Of a stretch of DNA of 64,000 nucleotides, positions 25,527 through 34,451 are shown one piece after another. Source of the DNA: Natrinema gelatinilyticum (GTDB lineage: Archaea > Halobacteriota > Halobacteria > Halobacteriales > Natrialbaceae); NCBI RefSeq assembly GCF_024266705.1, contig NZ_CP100756.1:1116001-1180000 (forward strand). Direction: 5' to 3'. The notes under the pieces are model-generated. The model ran no database searches. It worked only from the letters and a program-made list of their open reading frames with translations, and was not told where the DNA came from. How positions within the stretch are numbered: the stretch's first letter is position 1; every line of letters begins with the position of its first letter. The translations under genes and the position numbers were made by a program.

Positions 25527-26618
25527 ATGAGTGTCATCGAGTCCGTCCACGCGGATCAGGGGGCCACGTTCGGCGAGCGCGCCGACAGAACGATCGTCGA
25601 ACACTACGGTCGACCGGAACGGACCCACCGCGCCGTTCGCAACGGCGTCGGTCTGCTCGAGATGGCCTACGGCGTGATCGTCATCGAGGGGGAAGACCGC
25701 CTCGAGTACGTCGACAATGTGGTGTCGAATCGGGTTCCGAGGACGGACGGACGAGGGTGTTACGCGCTCGTCCTCGATCCACAGGGCGGGATCGAAGTGG
25801 AGCTGTACGTCTATAACGCGGGCGAGCGGCTCCTCCTCTTCACACAGCCCGGATCCGCAGCGGCGCTCGCCGAGGAGTGGTCGGAGAAGGTGTTCATTCA
25901 GGACGTCGACATCCACGTCGCGACGGACGACTACGGGGTCTTCGGCGTCCACGGCCCACAGGCGACCGAAAAGATCGCGAGCGTCCTCAACGGCGCCGCC
26001 TCGCCCGACGAACGCTATTCGTTCGTTCGCGGGACGATGGGCGACGAGGGCGTCACCGTCATCCGAACCGACGCCCTCACCGGCGAGGAAAGCTACGACG
26101 TGATCTGCGCCGCTGCGGACGCCGAGGCCGTGTATAACACGCTACTCACGCAGGGACTGAACGCTGCGCCCTTCGGCTATCGAACGTTCGAGAGCCTAGC
26201 ACTCGAGGCTGGCACGCCGCTCTTTCAGACCGAACTCGAGGGGACGCTCCCCAACGTCCTCGGCCTGCGCAATGCGCTCGACTTCGAGAAGGGCTGTTAC
26301 GTCGGGCAAGAGGTCGTCTCTCGCGTCGAGAATCGCGGCCAGCCCAGCCGCCGACTCGTCGGGCTGACAGTCGACGGGACTGCGGTTCCCGACGTGGGCG
26401 CGGCCATCTTCGACGGCGACGTATCGGTCGGTGCGGTGACTCGCGCCGGCGAGAGCCCGCTCCGAGAGGAGATCATCGCGCTCGCACTCGTCGACTATGG
26501 CCTCGAGAGCGACGACCTGACGGTCCGGGTCGACGGCGACGAAGTGACCGCGACCCGGACGGAGCTGCCGTTCGTCGAGGGGTCGGATCTGTCGGATCGA
26601 CTTCCCGAGTACCAGTAG
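25527..26618 (+). CDS. YgfZ/GcvT-like folate-binding protein
   Basis: 363 residues. The GcvT-type folate fold is recognisable: HRAVRNGVGLLEMAYGVIVI, NVVSNRVPRTDGRGCYALVL, YGVFGVHGPQATEKIA, and the diagnostic YgfZ motif K-G-C-Y-x-G-Q-E in DFEKGCYVGQEVVSRV. A C-terminal beta-barrel follows (RRLVGLTVDGTAVPDVGAAI). Family knowledge: the Cys of this motif marks YgfZ/IBA57-type factors for iron-sulfur enzymes; in haloarchaea the gene is usually annotated as aminomethyltransferase-like. No glycine-cleavage genes are adjacent, which favours the YgfZ reading. Confidence 0.85.
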   Translation: MSVIESVHADQGATFGERADRTIVEHYGRPERTHRAVRNGVGLLEMAYGVIVIEGEDRLEYVDNVVSNRVPRTDGRGCYALVLDPQGGIEVELYVYNAGERLLLFTQPGSAAALAEEWSEKVFIQDVDIHVATDDYGVFGVHGPQATEKIASVLNGAASPDERYSFVRGTMGDEGVTVIRTDALTGEESYDVICAAADAEAVYNTLLTQGLNAAPFGYRTFESLALEAGTPLFQTELEGTLPNVLGLRNALDFEKGCYVGQEVVSRVENRGQPSRRLVGLTVDGTAVPDVGAAIFDGDVSVGAVTRAGESPLREEIIALALVDYGLESDDLTVRVDGDEVTATRTELPFVEGSDLSDRLPEYQ

Positions 26619-26707
26619 CCCGCTTGTCTCGACTCGGCACCGAAGGACGCTGACGGGCGTCGTGCACTGACCGATCGTACGGGGACAAGCGCATTTGGAA
26701 GCTATGC

Positions 26708-26712
26708 TTATA
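26708..26712 (+). promoter_or_regulatory. TATA box of the E1-alpha gene
   Basis: TTATA centred 27 bases before ATG 26737, the spacing for a leaderless haloarchaeal transcript; this also supports that start over an upstream TTG. Confidence 0.5.
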
Positions 26713-26736
26713 CGTTCGGAGTCCAACCGTCGATGC

Positions 26737-27864
26737 ATGTCAGGAGACGTCCTCGAGCGTGACCTCCTCGAGCGCGAACCGGACGATCGGATCCGGGTAC
26801 TCGACGCCGACGGAACTGTCGTCGCTCCCGGCCTGGAACCGGACCTCGAGCCAGAGACCCTGCGGTCGATGTACCGGGATATGCGGTTTTGCCGGCGGTT
26901 CGACGAGCGGATGATCAGCCTCCAGCGACAGGGCCGACTCGGGACGTACGCCTCGCTGGCCGGTCAGGAGGGATCCCAGATCGGCTCGACGTACGCGCTT
27001 GCGAGCGACGACATGCTCTCCTTCCAGTACCGGGAACACGGGGCGATCGTCGCGCGAGGGGCCCCGTGGGAGTACCTGCTCTACTGGATGGGCCACGAGG
27101 ACGGCAACGCCGCCCTCGCAGATATCGACGTCTTCCCGCTAAACATCTCGATCGGGAGCCACCTCCCCCATGCAGTCGGGTGGTCGTGGGCTGCGAAATT
27201 GAACGACGACGAGAACGTGACCGTCGTCCACTTCGGCGACGGCTCGACCTCCGAGGGAGACTTCCACGAGGCGATGAACATCGCGGGCGTCTTCGACACG
27301 CCGACGCTCTTTTTCTGTAACAACAACCAGTGGGCCATCTCGGTTCCGCGCGAGCGCCAGACCGCGAGCGTCACCATCGCCCAGAAAGCCCGCGCCTACG
27401 GCTTCGCCGGCGTCCAGGTCGACGGGATGGACCCGCTCGCAACCTACGTCGTCACCAGCGCAGCGCGTGAGAACGCTCTCGAGTCCAACAGCGACCGGCC
27501 ACGACCGACGCTGATCGAGGCGGTCCAGTACCGCTACGGTGCGCACACGACGGCGGACGACCCCGACGTCTACCGGGACGAAACGGAGGTCGAGCGCTGG
27601 CGCCAGCGCGATCCGATCGACCGGTTCGAAGCCTACCTTCGGAACCGAGACGTCCTCGACGACGACCGAATCGGCGCGATCGAAACCGAGATAGCAGCGG
27701 TGGTCGCCACGCTGGTCGACCGTGCAGAGGCCGTCGATGCCGATCCGGCCGAGATGTTCGAACACACGTACGCAGAGCCGACCCCGCGGCTCGAGGAACA
27801 GCGCGACTATCTCGAGGCGCTTCGGGAGGCCCACGGCGAGAGTGTGTTACTCGAAGACGAGTGA
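26737..27864 (+). CDS. Thiamine-diphosphate-dependent dehydrogenase E1 component, alpha subunit
   Basis: ATG 26737 (MSGDVLERDLLEREPDD) gives 375 residues. Blocks of PdhA-type E1 alpha: RRFDERMISLQRQGRLGTYA, GQEGSQIGSTYAL, QYREHGAIVARG, ISIGSHLPHAVGWSWA, and the ThDP/Mg motif GDGSTSEGDFHEAMN...CNNNQWAIS. It would decarboxylate pyruvate or a branched-chain 2-oxo acid in the cytosol with an E1 beta subunit. No beta subunit, E2 or E3 gene is adjacent, so this is an orphan copy. Substrate undetermined. Confidence 0.92.
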   Translation: MSGDVLERDLLEREPDDRIRVLDADGTVVAPGLEPDLEPETLRSMYRDMRFCRRFDERMISLQRQGRLGTYASLAGQEGSQIGSTYALASDDMLSFQYREHGAIVARGAPWEYLLYWMGHEDGNAALADIDVFPLNISIGSHLPHAVGWSWAAKLNDDENVTVVHFGDGSTSEGDFHEAMNIAGVFDTPTLFFCNNNQWAISVPRERQTASVTIAQKARAYGFAGVQVDGMDPLATYVVTSAARENALESNSDRPRPTLIEAVQYRYGAHTTADDPDVYRDETEVERWRQRDPIDRFEAYLRNRDVLDDDRIGAIETEIAAVVATLVDRAEAVDADPAEMFEHTYAEPTPRLEEQRDYLEALREAHGESVLLEDE

Positions 27865-27942
27865 ACGTGGTCGCCGTCGGATTAAAGCGGACACTGAGAC
27901 AGGCAAACGGCTATCCAACGGTCGCACCGAGAAACGGTCGAT

Positions 27943-28437
27943 ATGCAACTCGAGCAGCCGACCCAGGGGTCTGCATCGACCTGGAGCGGTACGGTGCCAA
28001 GCGCGGTCGACGTGCGAGTACTCGGGCTAGTCGTCGTCATGGCCGGCCTCGCGGCGTCGATGAACGTTCCCTACGGTGGGTGGACGACAGCAGCCGTGGC
28101 GTTTACGCTGCTTTCGGCCGGTGGGATCGCGCTTCACGTACTCGGCGAGCGGAAACTGCGCCGGATAACCGACGGCCTCGTCGAGCGGTGGGACGTGGCA
28201 GGCGGGCGGATCGAAGACGTCACCAGGTCCTCGGACGGGATGCGAACGGAGTGGCGAGTACACACACCCGACGGCGACGTCGTCATCGGCGGGATCGCGC
28301 TTGTTCCGATCGCCCGGCTGTCCGTCGAGTGGCGGGGTATCGGCGACACGATGGCGGCGCGCGAGGCTGAATCGAACATCGATCAGCTCGCGACGGGACT
28401 CTACCGCGAAATATTCGAGTACGACTCGGCTCGGTGA
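27943..28437 (+). CDS. Membrane-anchored conserved hypothetical protein
   Basis: 164 residues. Two close spans at about 25-45 and 48-68 (VDVRVLGLVVVMAGLAASMN, then AAVAFTLLSAGGIALHVLGE) precede a ~95-residue soluble part with beta pattern (WRVHTPDGDVVIGGIALVPI). No known motif. The soluble part should face the cytosol by the positive-inside rule (GERKLRR after span 2). Function unknown. Confidence 0.75.
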   Translation: MQLEQPTQGSASTWSGTVPSAVDVRVLGLVVVMAGLAASMNVPYGGWTTAAVAFTLLSAGGIALHVLGERKLRRITDGLVERWDVAGGRIEDVTRSSDGMRTEWRVHTPDGDVVIGGIALVPIARLSVEWRGIGDTMAAREAESNIDQLATGLYREIFEYDSAR

Positions 28438-28504
28438 CCGAGCGGTCCGCAAAACAGATTTCGGCCACCGGTGGCGTGTGGCGCCCGATAAGCCGCTGGT
28501 TCGG

Positions 28505-29023
28505 TCATTCGAAAATCTCCTCGTGGCGCTGCGCCAGATCGGTGTATTCACCCGACGAGTACGACTCGAATATCGACGTAGCGTCGATTCCCGTTTTCTC
28601 GAGCGGCGTGATTTCGGCGGGGACGCCACGGACGAACGATTCCGGTGGGATCGAGTACCCGTCGGGGATGACGGTCCCCGCGGCGACGATGCTGCCACTG
28701 CCGATCGTCACGTCGGTGTTGATCGTCGCGTTGAATCCGACGAGCGCCTGCGATTCGACGGTCGTTTCGTTGAGGACGGCTCCGTGACCGACCATCACCT
28801 CATCGGCGAGCCGTGCGGCGTGGAGTATCGCGTTGTCACCGACGTGTGTCTCGCGACCGATCTCGACGGGGCCGACGTCGCCTCGACAGACGACGCCGGG
28901 CCAAACGCTCGCGTCGGCGGCTACCGTTACGTCGCCGACGAGCGTCGCCTCTCGACTCACTCGCGCCGCGTCGTCGATTATGGGGCGCTCCCCCTCGAAC
29001 GCGTAGGTTCGACTGTCGACCAT
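28505..29023 (-). CDS. Gamma-carbonic-anhydrase-like left-handed beta-helix protein
   Basis: ATG 29023 gives 172 residues; GTG/ATG extension to 29050 adds nine residues. Hexapeptide-repeat beta-helix: ASVWPGVVCRGDVGPVEIG, then VGDNAILHAARLADEVMVGHGAVLN and LVGFNATINTDVTIGSGSIV, ending in helices. The first two zinc ligands (ILH, VGHG) are present, but the third position, normally His in GHGAxLH, is Asn. Zinc binding and carbonic anhydrase activity are therefore uncertain. Trimeric by family. Confidence 0.88.
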   Translation of the reverse strand: MVDSRTYAFEGERPIIDDAARVSREATLVGDVTVAADASVWPGVVCRGDVGPVEIGRETHVGDNAILHAARLADEVMVGHGAVLNETTVESQALVGFNATINTDVTIGSGSIVAAGTVIPDGYSIPPESFVRGVPAEITPLEKTGIDATSIFESYSSGEYTDLAQRHEEIFE

Positions 29024-29129
29024 GGAAACACCGACCACCGTCGCGGGCATAATACCGGCCCGTGCCTGCAGTGACTGTCAGTCCGCGGGGACGCTCACGA
29101 AGAGCGAAAGACGGCGCCGTTTTGCGGGC

Positions 29130-29399
29130 TCAGGATTCGATTTTGTCGACGATCTGCGTGGCCTCCTCTCTGGCCTTGTCTTCGCCGACGTGCTTGTCGA
29201 TCAGAACGCTCGTGACCTCCCAGTCATCCTCGCCCTCGACCGTACCGGTTCTGACCTCGCTGCCCTCGGAAACCGACTCGGCCGGTCGTTTCGCCCAGTC
29301 GGGCGTTCGGATTTCGTCGTATCGATCCGGGTCGCGAAAGCGCACGTGGATGTAATCGTCTTCGGTCTCGACCGCGTTTACGTCGGGAGTATCGGCCAT
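29130..29399 (-). CDS. Small acidic haloarchaeal protein
   Basis: 89 residues, Asp/Glu-rich: DDYIHVRFRDPDRYDEIRTP, then WAKRPAESVSEGSEVRTGTV, ending in a helix DKAREEATQIVDKIES. No Cys, membrane span or catalytic motif. The segment looks like a small single-domain alpha/beta protein. Function unknown; conserved-looking composition supports coding. Confidence 0.78.
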   Translation of the reverse strand: MADTPDVNAVETEDDYIHVRFRDPDRYDEIRTPDWAKRPAESVSEGSEVRTGTVEGEDDWEVTSVLIDKHVGEDKAREEATQIVDKIES

Positions 29400-29561
29400 A
29401 CCCGTTCGTCCGATGGCGGCACGTGTGAACTACTCCGCCCTCCCGCGCTCGGGCCTCCCCGGCCCTCGCTTGTTAAGGACGGATCGTCCTGTTTCTGTGT
29501 CGGAACGTGCAGGAACAGATCCCACAGCGTCCACAAGACGCTCCGCGTCTCGTGCGGCCCG

Positions 29562-30738
29562 GCAGAACGCCGTAATGATCAAGATAACTTTTGCAAATAT
29601 GGACTGAGGAATTGATCGATCCAGGACTTAGCAAATCCGAGTCGATCGGTAAGGGTGTCGAAGAGACGGCGAGCGAGAGTTCGGAACGCGCTCTCGCTCG
29701 CCACCACGATTGGCGAGGCAGTGCGTTTGAGTACTTTCCAGACCTGTTCAATCGGGTTGAGATGCGGTGAGCCGACCGGAAGAAAGACGAGATCAATACC
29801 GAGTTGGTGTGCGCGCTTGCGCGTGTGTTCACAGATGTGAGACGAGAAGTTATCCAAGACGAGCAGAATCCGGGAACACGGATTCTGCTCGCGGACTTGC
29901 TCCAGTAGCGCACAGATGTTCTCTTTCGATTGATCTTCAGGGAACGTCAGGACACTTTCGCCGTTGAGCGTATAGCATCCGACCGCTGGTTCGTCAAGCT
30001 TCACCAGCGGTCGTTCCAGTGTCGGATCATCAACGTACCACAGTCGATGCGAATTGTCGTATGGTTGTGGATGCGAAGCATCACAAAAACCGACGACAGT
30101 TCCCCCATCCGTGCAAATATCGTCGTCGAGGACCCATCCTTCGTCCTCATCATCAGGACGCTTGTTATGTGCCGTCTCTGTCTCCTCGTCGAACGCGTCC
30201 GCGACGCGTTCTTCGAGGATTTCATCTGCGTTTTCTGGCCGAGAGGGGCGCTTTGGACGTGGTTTAGCGTAGGACAGTCCGAGATTCCGGAGGAATCGAC
30301 CGAGATAATCCGGATGGTACTCTACACCGAACTCTTCGTCCAAGAGCTGATGAACTTCCTGTGCTTTCCAGGGTTGCCCCTCCCGGAGAAGTTCTAACAG
30401 ACGCTTTTGTTCCTCGTCACCGAGCTTCGGGGGCCTTCCGCCCCCGAAGTCCGGTGTCAACTGACCAAGTCCGCCATCGTTCCATCGACGCGCCCAGCGA
30501 CTGCCAGTCGACGCAGATTTGCCAACGTCGTCGGCTGCTTCCTCGTACGTTGCTCCCTTGTAGAGACGTTTGACAAAGGTGAGTCGCTTGATGATCTTTG
30601 GATCGTCTGCTTCGTCCAGCAGACGATCCAACTCCTGCTCACTTAGATGACGAACAAGATCGCCTCGCCGGTCTCCTCCCATCACTCGCCCGTCTTAGTC
30701 TATGCCCATAACTTCCGTCACACATTATGGCGTTCTGC
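29562..30738 (-). mobile_element. IS630-type insertion sequence
   Basis: About 1,177 bp containing one intact transposase gene. The ends carry a 16-bp inverted repeat with one mismatch (GCAGAACGCCGTAATG at 29562-29577; complement of GCAGAACGCCATAATG at 30723-30738). IS630 elements normally insert at TA. A TA occurs at 29573-29574 and at 30726-30727, so the first 10-11 bases may instead be a palindromic target whose loop was hit. Confidence 0.8.
29579..30685 (-). CDS. IS630 family transposase
   Basis: 368 residues, intact. The N-terminal helix-turn-helix (KGATYEEAADDVGKSASTGS and the second WKAQEVHQLLDEEFGVEY, YLGRFLRNLGLSYAKPRPKR) is typical. The DDE catalytic core has Asp in GGTVVGFCDASHPQ, Asp in ILLVLDNFSSH, and Glu in SPHLNPIEQVWKVLKR. 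Since it is full length with all three acidic residues, the element may still be active. Confidence 0.93.
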   Translation of the reverse strand: MMGGDRRGDLVRHLSEQELDRLLDEADDPKIIKRLTFVKRLYKGATYEEAADDVGKSASTGSRWARRWNDGGLGQLTPDFGGGRPPKLGDEEQKRLLELLREGQPWKAQEVHQLLDEEFGVEYHPDYLGRFLRNLGLSYAKPRPKRPSRPENADEILEERVADAFDEETETAHNKRPDDEDEGWVLDDDICTDGGTVVGFCDASHPQPYDNSHRLWYVDDPTLERPLVKLDEPAVGCYTLNGESVLTFPEDQSKENICALLEQVREQNPCSRILLVLDNFSSHICEHTRKRAHQLGIDLVFLPVGSPHLNPIEQVWKVLKRTASPIVVASESAFRTLARRLFDTLTDRLGFAKSWIDQFLSPYLQKLS

Positions 30739-31217
30739 GGACGGTTCCAGACTCCGCAGGCGACTTCCCGTTACAGGTGGTTCGGAGTGTCCCACTCCTA
30801 CCGGTTGGACACTCGACCACAACCGACGATGCACGCTTGTTGTCGCGTTTGAACAACGCCGAAAGCGTGGTGAGCATCTTACTTTCACCTTCGACCAAAG
30901 GGATAATAAGGGTGCCGATTCACACGAAAACAAGACGTGCGGGCGCTGTCTCCCCTCCCTGCTCGCGCCTTCGGCGCTCGCTGAGGATAGCGCGGGACCG
31001 TCGGTCCCGCTGACCATGCGAACGGCGCCGCCGTGAGCAGAAGGGGGCTTAGCGCCCTCAATTACAGCTAAAGTTCACCCCTGAATGTGCTTCGACCGGC
31101 GGGGCCGTCTATACGGACCGTCTCAAAGGACTCGAAGAAAGGTGACCCCGATTTGTGTTCGGACCGGCCGTCACTCCCGGGCAACGACGCTATTCGGCTC
31201 GCGCACGTACGCACCTC

Positions 31218-31862
31218 ATGCTCGTCCTCGGCGACGCTCACGCCGCAGAACCGAATCGACGCAGGATCCTCCTCGAGTTGTATCGATCGCTCGGGCCGGA
31301 TCACGTCCTTCAGGTCGGCGACCTCGAGCGGTACGACCTCCCAGCGCCGACCTGGTTCGTCGCCGGGAACAACGAGGACTTCGACGTCGTCGACGCGTTA
31401 CGAGCGGGCGACACGTCGGGGACGAACAACGTCCACCTCCTCGCGAGTACGGCGGCGACCGTCGAGGGATGTTGCGTCGCCGGCCTCTCGGGCAACTTCG
31501 CTCCGACGAAGTACGACCGTTCACGTGCGGATCTGTCGGCCGACCAGCGCCGGCACTTCACCCGCGAGGACGTGGAGCGAGCGGCGGCGCTCAAGGACGT
31601 GGACGTCTTCCTCACACACGAGGCACCGACCGGGCTGCTGTGGTACGGGTACGATCCCGGCTGTGAACACGTCGACGAGTTGCTCGAGACGCTTTCGCCG
31701 TCGCTCTGTCTCGTCGGCCACCACCACCGCCACCGGGAGGTCGACGTCCACGGGACCCGCGTCGTGAGTCTCGCACCCGCCTGGGAGCGATACTACGAGC
31801 TCGATCCGAAGACGCTGGCGCTCGAGTCCCGCGATCACGATCGCTCACCGCCTGCGGAGTGA
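31218..31862 (+). CDS. Metallophosphoesterase (calcineurin-like, YfcE-type)
   Basis: ATG 31218 gives 214 residues. Metal motifs: LVLGDAHAAEPNRR (normally G-D-x-H), HVLQVGDLERYDL (G-D), WFVAGNNEDFD (G-N-N/H-E/D), FLTHEAPTG (H) and LVGHHHRHREVD (G-H-x-H). A binuclear metal phosphodiesterase or protein phosphatase, cytosolic. Substrate unknown. Upstream is the relic region; no operon partner. Confidence 0.9.
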   Translation: MLVLGDAHAAEPNRRRILLELYRSLGPDHVLQVGDLERYDLPAPTWFVAGNNEDFDVVDALRAGDTSGTNNVHLLASTAATVEGCCVAGLSGNFAPTKYDRSRADLSADQRRHFTREDVERAAALKDVDVFLTHEAPTGLLWYGYDPGCEHVDELLETLSPSLCLVGHHHRHREVDVHGTRVVSLAPAWERYYELDPKTLALESRDHDRSPPAE

Positions 31863-32021
31863 TCGACGCGCCACGGCGAGGCGACAGCACAGCGCGATCG
31901 ACTTGTCGGTCGGCGGGAGAGGACGATTAAAATCGACCGGTCGGACGTCGAGAGAGGAGGGGAAGAACGGAACGACGCGGAACGACGCAGAGGCGTCACT
32001 CGGCCGACGGCACTACGCGCC

Positions 32022-33377
32022 TCAAAACGTCTCGAGGTAGCGGTCGATTTCCCACTCGGAGACGTCGACGAGGTAGTCCTGGAATTCCTGGCGCTTCGCC
32101 TCGACGAATTTGTCGGCGACGTGGTCGCCCAGCGCACTGTAGATCGCCTCGTCTTCTTCGAGTGCGTCGACGGCCTGGCCGAGGTTCGCGGGCAGCGTGT
32201 CGATGCCGTACTCCTCGCGCTTCCTTTCGTCGAAGTCGTAGATGTTCTCGCGAACGGGGTCGTCACACTCGAGGTCCTGTTCGATCCCGTCGAGACCAGC
32301 GTGGATCATAACGGCGAGCGCGAGGTAGGGGTTGCAAGACGGATCCGGCGAGCGGAGTTCGACGCGCGAGGCAGCGGGGGTTCGCGCCGCGGGCTTGCGG
32401 ATAAGCGCCGAGCGGTTGCGGTCGGACCAGGCGACGTAGACCGGCGCCTCGTAGCCCGGCACCAGTCGCTTGTAGCTGTTGACCGTCGGGTTCGCAATCG
32501 CCGTGATCGCGGGCGCGTGCTCGAGGATGCCGGCGGTGAACGCGTGGGCCTCGTCGCTCAGGTTGAACTCGTCGTCGTCGTCGTGGAAGGCGTTCTCCCC
32601 GTCTTCGGTGAACAGCGAGATGTGCGTGTGCATGCCGGAGCCGTTGATTCGCGGGATCGGCTTGGGCATGAACGTCGCGTGCAGGTCGTGCTGTGCAGCG
32701 ATCGCGCGGACGACGGTGCGGAAGGTGCCGACGTTGTCGGCCGTCGTCAGGGCGTCGTCGTAGGTGAAGTTGATCTCGTGTTGGCCTTCCGCGACCTCGT
32801 GGTGGCTGGCCTCGACCTCGAAGCCCATGCTCTCGAGGCCGTAGATGATGTCGCGGCGGACGTCAGATGCGAGGTCTTTCGGCGCGAGGTCGAAGTAGCC
32901 GCCGGCGTCGTTAGTTTCGGTCGTCGCACGACCCTCCTCGTCCTCCTGGAAGAGAAAGAACTCGGGTTCGGGGGCGGCGTTGATCGTATAGCCCATGTCG
33001 TTGGCGCGCTCGATGGCGTTCTTGAGGACGCGGCGCGGGTCACCCTCGAACGGTTCGCCAGTAGAAGTATCGTAGACGTCGCAGATCATCCGCGCTGCCG
33101 CGCTCTCCTCTTTCTGACGCCACGGGAGGATCGCGAAGGTCTCCGGGTCCGGTTTGAGGCGCATGTCCGATTCCTGAATCCGAACGAATCCTTCGATAGA
33201 GGAGCCGTCAAAGTAGATCCCTTCGGAGAACGCCTTCTCGGCCTGGCGGGCCGGCACAGAGACGTTCTTGACGGTTCCGAGGATGTCCGTAAACTGTAAT
33301 CGGAGGAAGTCGACGTCCTGTTCTTCGATTTCGTTCAGTACCGTCCGTTCTGCCTCAGTGAGGTTTCCGCTTGTCAT
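32022..33377 (-). CDS. glnA: Glutamine synthetase, type I
   Basis: 451 residues. [20 protein letters not shown] begins the protein; the beta-grasp domain contains [15 protein letters not shown] and [16 protein letters not shown] (metal/ATP site), followed by [36 protein letters not shown] and [19 protein letters not shown]. It condenses ammonium with glutamate. The GSI-beta adenylylation Tyr segment (NLYDLP-type) is not visible. It is divergent from an Lrp-type regulator gene, a known haloarchaeal arrangement for glnA control. Confidence 0.97.
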   Translation of the reverse strand: MTSGNLTEAERTVLNEIEEQDVDFLRLQFTDILGTVKNVSVPARQAEKAFSEGIYFDGSSIEGFVRIQESDMRLKPDPETFAILPWRQKEESAAARMICDVYDTSTGEPFEGDPRRVLKNAIERANDMGYTINAAPEPEFFLFQEDEEGRATTETNDAGGYFDLAPKDLASDVRRDIIYGLESMGFEVEASHHEVAEGQHEINFTYDDALTTADNVGTFRTVVRAIAAQHDLHATFMPKPIPRINGSGMHTHISLFTEDGENAFHDDDDEFNLSDEAHAFTAGILEHAPAITAIANPTVNSYKRLVPGYEAPVYVAWSDRNRSALIRKPAARTPAASRVELRSPDPSCNPYLALAVMIHAGLDGIEQDLECDDPVRENIYDFDERKREEYGIDTLPANLGQAVDALEEDEAIYSALGDHVADKFVEAKRQEFQDYLVDVSEWEIDRYLETF

Positions 33378-33503
33378 CTTTCTCGTCGTGCTTACCTCGT
33401 AACTCTGCTACTAAAACCCTACTGCTCTATGCAATTCTTCCCTCACCAGCGTGAAACTGCATATTCGTAAATTTCTAAAGGCTCCGGTGAGAGGATAGAT
33501 GTG
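33378..33503. promoter_or_regulatory. glnA/lrp divergent promoter region
   Basis: 126 bases between the divergent starts, AT-richer than the surroundings. On the minus strand TTTTAGTA (33408-33415) stands about 33 bases before the glnA start; on the plus strand AATTTCTAAAG (33470-33480) stands about 28 bases before lrp. The two-sided arrangement fits control of glnA by the adjacent regulator. Confidence 0.5.
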
Positions 33504-33968
33504 ATGACGTACGAAAATCTCGATGCAAAATTAGTGAATGCGTTACTGGGCGACGGTCGAGCGAGCCTCCGAAGCCTGGCCGAGGAACTCGATGTCTCCG
33601 TCACCACCGTTTCGAACCACCTCTCCGACCTCGAAGAACAGGGAGTGATCAAGGGCTACACACCGAAAGTCGATTACGATGCGGTCGGCTACGACGTGAC
33701 GGCAGTCATCCAGCTTCAGGTCGAGGGAAACGCCTTGCCCGACGTCACCGATACGCTGCGCGACCACCGCCAGATGACCAGCGTCTACGAAGTCACCGGC
33801 GACTACGACGTCATCGCCATCGGGAAGTTCAAAGACACCGACGGGATGAACGACCAGATCAAACAGTTGCTAACAGATCCTAACATCAAGGCCTCGAACA
33901 CCAGCGTCGTTCTCAATGCCGTCAGCGAGAACAAACAATTCGAACTCGAGGTCGATAGCGGGGCTTGA
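33504..33968 (+). CDS. lrp: Lrp/AsnC family regulator
   Basis: ATG 33504 follows a possible GTG at 33501; 154 residues. The HTH is at the N-terminus ([40 protein letters not shown]) and the RAM effector domain at the C-terminus ([37 protein letters not shown]). The neighbour glnA on the opposite strand is the probable target; in Halobacterium an Lrp gene in this position affects glnA expression. It probably senses an amino acid such as glutamine. Confidence 0.95.
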   Translation: MTYENLDAKLVNALLGDGRASLRSLAEELDVSVTTVSNHLSDLEEQGVIKGYTPKVDYDAVGYDVTAVIQLQVEGNALPDVTDTLRDHRQMTSVYEVTGDYDVIAIGKFKDTDGMNDQIKQLLTDPNIKASNTSVVLNAVSENKQFELEVDSGA

Positions 33969-34451
33969 CTCGAGCGGTCAACGGAGGATGAGGGAATCGA
34001 TCGGAGAGACACCCGAACGGAGAAGTGGCGACCGGCGCCGGCCGGTGTCTCCGTGGGCCACCCGAACGTGACTGCGGGGACACTCGGTACGCCACCGTTT
34101 CGGACGACAGACGGGCGAACCGTTTTCCTCACGAACTCACGCGTGGCTGCGGACAGCGGGACGCGAGCCAGGGCGACGACGTGTACTAGCCCAGCACCTA
34201 CGATGGTGGGGGTGCGAACGACGTGGCTTTCGGGGCTGTATTTTCGTCGTCTCGATCGAGAACTCGATACGCGACGGCGCCGCTCGTTCGGTCTCGCTCG
34301 AGAGATACTCCGCCCACTCGACGTGTCGATCGAGAGGCAAAACGGAATCCGTCGTCGTTCGCGGATCGAATCTGCGCTGAAACACGGTGTTCGGCACCTG
34401 TCGAGTGCCGATGGCCTGTTCGTTGAGACGAGTACGCGGGCGAACCCTCGC
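33969..34451. other. Intergenic region between lrp and the thermosome gene, no gene recognised
   Basis: 483 bases between convergent genes. Open frames are shadow-like and arginine-rich; no motif, tRNA or known repeat was seen. Confidence 0.5.

Larger units (their letters stand above)
29425..31078 (-). mobile_element. Probable relic of an older (IS200/IS605-type) element, interrupted by the IS630-type element
   Basis: The IS630 element is flanked by non-genic structured DNA, bounded by GTGAACT at 29425-29431 and the inverted AGTTCAC at 31072-31078. On the minus strand the left flank reads an open frame ending GRSVLNKRGPGRPERGRAE, whose stop TAG is followed directly by TTCAC, as at the 3' end of haloarchaeal tnpB-type elements. 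The right flank holds perfect hairpins such as GCGGGACC/GGTCCCGC at about 30985-31010. No intact transposase of this older element remains. Confidence 0.35.

Noticed and set aside
30647..31036. Plus-strand frame in the right flank of the IS630 element
   Set aside because: Composition typical of structured non-coding relic; no homology recognised.
32121..33299. 392-codon plus-strand open frame
   Set aside because: Shadow of glnA.
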